From CBCXVS01 sp965178525 (GTDB lineage: Bacteria > Tectomicrobia > Entotheonellia > Entotheonellales > Entotheonellaceae): a stretch of 19,083 nt of DNA. The stretch covers positions 1-19,083 of the forward strand of contig CBCXVS010000136.1 in assembly GCA_965178525.1 (NCBI GenBank). The letters run 5' to 3'. Each line of letters begins with the position of its first letter. The stretch's first letter is position 1. The position numbers and the translations under genes were made by a program. This document shows, piece by piece, positions 16,022 to 19,083 of this stretch. The notes beneath the pieces are model-generated. The model did no database searches. It saw only the letters and a program-made list of their open reading frames with translations, and was not told the origin of the DNA.

Positions 16022-16705
16022 ATGCCAAGTATGCCCGGAATTTTTGCCAAGGTGCCCATCACCAAGAGGGTGGATGATCTCTCTCAGGTCTTTCTTGATC
16101 ATCTCAAGTGTGACGAGTTATTTGAGACGTTCCTGCAAGACCTGGAAAACTCCCAACACGGGGACTATGTCCAAGTCCTTGTTGACTACGGCATCGTTTT
16201 GCCGGGCACAAAGGAAGGGAGCGAAGAATACCACCTCCGCAACGACTGGTTCAACGAAAACAAGCAGGGGTGGTGGCCAGAGGCCGGACCCGTCAAGGAC
16301 ATCCACCGGCAAGGCATGATCGAAGCCTTTCGGGAGTCCAAAATGCGGAGACTGCCGATCGACTCGTACTGGATATGTGCGGGTCAGAATCCGTTTGTTG
16401 TCGCCATAGGTTGGAATGACCGGCAGGTGACCCGCATCATCATATCGCCGGCCTCCCCCGAGCACCTGCCTCCCAAACGCCTGACGCAAGTGATGGACGT
16501 CTTGGTTGTCAAGCGCGAGGAGCGGCGGCTGGATGAGATTACGGTGCGTCGGGACGGCGAAGGCAACCTGAGCGACCTGCAGCACAACCCGGTTCAGACC
16601 GACGAATTGAGGGCACTTGACATCGATTTCCCCGACGGGCAGGTGACCACGATCATGCTCAGAACGCTCCCATATACAGAACTTGCATATTCGCCTCCGG
16701 AGTGA
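16022..16705 (+). CDS. Hypothetical protein, 227 residues, unrecognised
   Basis: I do not recognise this family. The product is soluble-looking, with no signal peptide or membrane segment. An N-terminal helical part (VDDLSQVFLDHLKCDELFETFLQDLE) leads to an aromatic-rich stretch (YHLRNDWFNENKQGWWPE, near residues 76-93), then LPIDSYWICAGQNPFVVAIGWN and VTRIIISPASPEHLPPKRL, which look like the beta core of an alpha/beta domain; the end is PDGQVTTIMLRTLPYTELAYS. The ATG at 16022 has AGGAG (16011-16015) 6 bases upstream, which is good support. Codon use looks like that of its neighbours. It is a single gene between a decayed regulator and a convergent subtilase. A link to the protease is possible but not shown by arrangement, since they are transcribed toward each other. 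Confidence 0.8.
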   Translation: MPSMPGIFAKVPITKRVDDLSQVFLDHLKCDELFETFLQDLENSQHGDYVQVLVDYGIVLPGTKEGSEEYHLRNDWFNENKQGWWPEAGPVKDIHRQGMIEAFRESKMRRLPIDSYWICAGQNPFVVAIGWNDRQVTRIIISPASPEHLPPKRLTQVMDVLVVKREERRLDEITVRRDGEGNLSDLQHNPVQTDELRALDIDFPDGQVTTIMLRTLPYTELAYSPPE

Positions 16706-16750
16706 TCCGGGAGTCCTGTTGAGGAGGAGCCACAGCGGTGCGACGGCGCC

Positions 16751-16792
16751 AAGGGTCCGAGGCCGCCTGAGATGTGGGGTGGCCTCACCCTT
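16751..16792. terminator. Possible bidirectional terminator hairpin between convergent genes
   Basis: AAGGGT-CC-GAGGCC (16751-16764) pairs with GGCCTC-ACCCTT (16781-16792), giving a 12-base-pair stem with a 2-base bulge and a 16-base loop. It lies between the stop of the 227-residue gene and the stop of the subtilase gene. There is no T-run, so intrinsic termination is uncertain. Confidence 0.4.
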
Positions 16793-16814
16793 CGAACCGG
16801 CGTGCACCTAGATA

Positions 16815-18329
16815 TTAGGCGATGCGCCTTTTGCGTAGTGTAAGCAGCTCCTGGGCGCGTTTGACAGCCGCCGCGGCATTAATCCGGCCATAACCATAGT
16901 GGGCGCTCCAGCCTCTTCTATCATAATTCGCAGTGGCTTCGTCGATTTTATCGCAGGTATCATGCATGATTGCCCGAACTTGTTCAGCCGTGAGATTGTT
17001 GTTCACGCTGAGCATGAGCGCCGCCACACCCGCTGCTAATGGCGTGGCCGACGATGTCCCGCCGAAGCCACTTGCATCCGATGCCCTGCAATAGTCGCCA
17101 CCGGGTTGTGGGTTGTATCCAAATCCCCCCTGGACATCGGTCGTCTCGATCCGTAGCGTTCCGCCGCTGCTAGGCGCGACAAAGTCGATGCCATCGCCGT
17201 ATTGGCTGTAGTCAGCACGAATGTCTTCATTCGTGCTCGCCCCGACTGCAATCGTTTCAGGCAGGTTCGCGGGGTAGCTCAGCCCATCGGTCCCGTCGTT
17301 ACCCGTAGCAAAAAATATCGGAATGCCTCTGCCGCCCCGCCCTTCTCGGGCCGCTTTTTTGATCGCCTCGGAAAGCGTCTGGTTGCTTGAAAGACGCCAC
17401 GAGCAAGAAATGATCTCCCCCCGGGCCGCGGCCCAGTCAAAGGTCTCTGCCCACACAGCCCACGTGTGCGCACCTGCGGCGCGTAATGGGACAATGCGGC
17501 ACCCGGGCGCGATGCCGACAACGCCTTGATCGTTTCCCACCGCCGTGATCACCCCAGCACATGCGGTCCCATGGGGCCCGAGGTTGTTGGAGGCATCGTC
17601 ATCATCATTATCGAAATCTTTACCGGGATCCATGTTCGCTTGAAGATCCGGATGGTTAATATCAACACCGCTATCGTGAACGACCACGCGGATACGGGAT
17701 GAACCGGTTGTGATTTCCCAGGCGATAAGCGCCTTCACATCGGCGCCTACCACGCCTTGACTTTGCCCAGTGTTATGCAAATGCCATTGATTCTGAAACA
17801 ACGTATCACCTGGCAACGACGCGGCGGCATAGACCGCTGCCTGTAACACATTCGGCTCGGCAAAATCGACCCCTCGTTCCTCCGCCAGGGCGTTGACGAC
17901 ATCCAAGGGGGCGTCTTCATGCGTATCTGCCACGCGAATGCGCCAGATATTTTTGGTATCGTCAACCACCGTACAGTTGAGTTTGCCGCACAGCGCCCGT
18001 CGTGCCGCGTCATCCGTGCCGCCTGCAAAGCGCACGAGTACTTCGTCTGTGAGGAACAATTCGTGGCCATGTGCATCCAGGAAGGCGCTACGGGTACAAT
18101 GCACGTCACCATAGCTACGAATGTCTTCTAACTTGTTCGGCTCTCCGCGCACAACCAGGATATTTTTGGGGACCGCCGTCTCTATCGCTAATCGACTCGA
18201 CCGGGCCAAGCGAGCCGCGACATGGCCAGGGTGATGGTTTCTTGCAGGGACGACGAGACGTGCAGAGTGCAGACGCTTCAGTGAGTATGCTTTGCCCCCT
18301 ACAATGTAAAAGCGGGTTTCTTTGTCCAT
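16815..18329 (-). CDS. Subtilisin-like serine protease (S8 family)
   Basis: This 504-residue subtilase has the complete catalytic triad: D219 in VVVHDSGVDINHPDL, H253 in GPHGTACAGV and S426 in GGTSSATPLAAGV, with oxyanion N344 in FFATGNDG. The catalytic domain spans about residues 175-490. Residues 90-165 (DEVLVRFAGG, then FAEPNVLQ) resemble a fervidolysin/subtilase N-terminal propeptide-like domain that assists folding and inhibits. There is no Sec signal peptide: the protein starts MDKETRFYIVGGKAYSLKRL. It may therefore act inside the cell or leave by another route. Acidic DNDDDDASNN before the catalytic His suggests a calcium site. The ATG at 18327-18329 has an AAAGGA site about 9 bases upstream; the longer frame to 18389 is not supported. 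The substrate is unknown. Confidence 0.9.
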   Translation of the reverse strand: MDKETRFYIVGGKAYSLKRLHSARLVVPARNHHPGHVAARLARSSRLAIETAVPKNILVVRGEPNKLEDIRSYGDVHCTRSAFLDAHGHELFLTDEVLVRFAGGTDDAARRALCGKLNCTVVDDTKNIWRIRVADTHEDAPLDVVNALAEERGVDFAEPNVLQAAVYAAASLPGDTLFQNQWHLHNTGQSQGVVGADVKALIAWEITTGSSRIRVVVHDSGVDINHPDLQANMDPGKDFDNDDDDASNNLGPHGTACAGVITAVGNDQGVVGIAPGCRIVPLRAAGAHTWAVWAETFDWAAARGEIISCSWRLSSNQTLSEAIKKAAREGRGGRGIPIFFATGNDGTDGLSYPANLPETIAVGASTNEDIRADYSQYGDGIDFVAPSSGGTLRIETTDVQGGFGYNPQPGGDYCRASDASGFGGTSSATPLAAGVAALMLSVNNNLTAEQVRAIMHDTCDKIDEATANYDRRGWSAHYGYGRINAAAAVKRAQELLTLRKRRIA

Positions 18330-18648
18330 AGAGGTTTTTCCTTTCCACTTGTCTACTGCTAGGCAACGAAATTGAAGGGACCCCATCATGAGTCGATGTT
18401 GTCGTGCGTTGGAAAGCCGTCACTGGCCTTCCCTTGCATAGTACAGACGAAGTTTGTTGGCTATTGGTGAAATTTGTGAGTTGCCCGCTCTTTTTTCAGC
18501 AACGACGGCCAGCGGGCGCTACCCACCCGAAGCGTTGGGGACACGCGAGTGGGGTGGTCTTCCGGTCGTTCGCCCGATGCGCCAACGAGGGGGAGGAGGG
18601 GGAGGAGATGTCGCCATCAACAGAGAAGATAGGAACACAGATGATGCC
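18330..18648. other. Intergenic region between SNF2 helicase and subtilase genes
   Basis: These 319 bases lie between the end of the helicase gene and the start of the subtilase gene, both leftward, and should hold the subtilase promoter. I see no good -35/-10 pair. A G-rich run (GAGGGGGAGGAGGGGGAGGAG, about 18587-18607) is the only feature of note. Rightward open frames here (18404-18697, 18454-18939) overlap the helicase gene and look like shadows. Confidence 0.4.
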
Positions 18649-19083
18649 TCACGCCAGCAAGCCCAACAGATCCTCCCGCGTCAAGGCCGCTGCCTGATCC
18701 GTCCCATCCAAAACCGCTTCCGCGAGCAGACGCTTGTGTTGTTGCAGCGCCAGGATGCGTTCCTCCACCGTATCTTGTGCGATCAGCCGTGTGACCAGCA
18801 CCGGGCGCTCCTGGCCAATGCGATGCGCGCGGTCAGCCGCCTGGTCCTCTACAGCCGGATTCCACCAGGGATCGAGAAGAAAGATGTGATCGGCAGCCGT
18901 GAGGTTGAGGCCCGTACCGCCGGCGCGGAGGGAAATTAGCATGACGGGAGGACCAGCTGCGTCCTGGAATTGGTGCACCACGCCAGCCAGGTCTCGAGTC
19001 GACCCGTCTAGCCCGAAGTTCCTCCCGTGATTCGGCGACAACTTGTTGAAATAAAAACTCAAAAGCCTGAAACGAATCGACCT
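18649..19083 (-). CDS. SNF2-family DNA/RNA helicase, C-terminal part (partial, runs off right edge)
   Basis: This is the last 144 codons of a Swi2/Snf2 ATPase that remodels protein-DNA complexes or translocates on DNA. The second RecA lobe is visible: LDGSTRD (motif IV region), LISLRAGGTGLNLTAADHI with FLLDPWWNPAVEDQA (motif V), and DRAHRIGQERPV (motif VI), followed by the usual tail VEERILALQQHKRLLAEA. The start lies outside the window. Upstream of LDGSTRD the current frame reads poorly (FYFNKLSPNHGRNFG), while another frame reads FQAFEFLFQQVVAESREELR, which fits the expected SQF-type helix. This suggests a one-base indel in the C run at 19012-19014. The family call is firm; integrity is in doubt. 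Confidence 0.85.
   Translation of the reverse strand, partial: RSIRFRLLSFYFNKLSPNHGRNFGLDGSTRDLAGVVHQFQDAAGPPVMLISLRAGGTGLNLTAADHIFLLDPWWNPAVEDQAADRAHRIGQERPVLVTRLIAQDTVEERILALQQHKRLLAEAVLDGTDQAAALTREDLLGLLA

Noticed and set aside
18587..18607. G-rich run as a quadruplex
   Set aside because: Only two runs of five G with GG pairs between them; a stable four-run quadruplex is not evident.
18404..18939. Rightward open frames of 97 and 161 residues
   Set aside because: Most of their length is antisense to the helicase gene, and their translations are low-complexity and Arg/Gly-rich shadows.
1..19083. CRISPR arrays, tRNA or rRNA genes, insertion sequences, prophage genes
   Set aside because: I looked for regular repeats, transposase motifs and cloverleaf-like segments and saw none that I could support.

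Overview
The window reads as a moderately GC-rich (roughly 55-60 percent) bacterial chromosome segment from an environmental, gene-family-expanding lineage. Large AAA-ATPase/TPR transcriptional regulators, an ECF sigma factor fused to TPRs and its small companion ORF remind me of uncultured Tectomicrobia/Entotheonella-type genomes. That placement rests on remembered family resemblance, not a search, so it is tentative. There is a 42-base run of N (959-1000), so this is a scaffolded assembly.

Layout from left to right: (1) a leftward two-component pair, sensor kinase then single-domain receiver (61-1920), with the assembly gap inside the kinase; (2) a rightward two-gene operon (2484-3861) of an ECF sigma factor and an O6-methylguanine methyltransferase that carries an Ada-type zinc domain at its C-terminus, the reverse of Ada; (3) a leftward cassette of a secreted TlpA-like thioredoxin, a HAD type II dehalogenase-like protein and an ACMSD-type amidohydrolase (3866-6373); (4) a leftward ECF-sigma/TPR fusion with a small partner ORF (6495-9098); (5) two divergent AAA/TPR regulators on either side of a 613-base AT-rich control region: a winged-helix-AAA-TPR protein to the left (9440-12286) and an AAA-TPR protein to the right (12900-15821) that should end in a LuxR helix-turn-helix; (6) an unrecognised 227-residue gene (16022-16705), a convergent cytoplasmic-looking subtilase (16815-18329), and the C-terminal end of a SNF2 helicase at the right edge.

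Two things stand out. First, the sigma/methyltransferase operon looks like an alkylation-damage response wired through a sigma factor instead of Ada's AraC domain; the chemistry is recognisable, the regulatory link is inference. Second, all three giant TPR regulators are each interrupted by exactly one in-frame stop codon (TAA at 7455-7457, TGA at 11081-11083, TAA at 13314-13316), each one C-to-T change from a Gln or Arg codon, with the frame fully open on both sides. The AAA-LuxR protein has also lost its DNA-binding end to small indels. Neighbouring metabolic genes look intact. This suggests ongoing decay of a redundant regulator family, or less likely stop-codon readthrough or consensus error.
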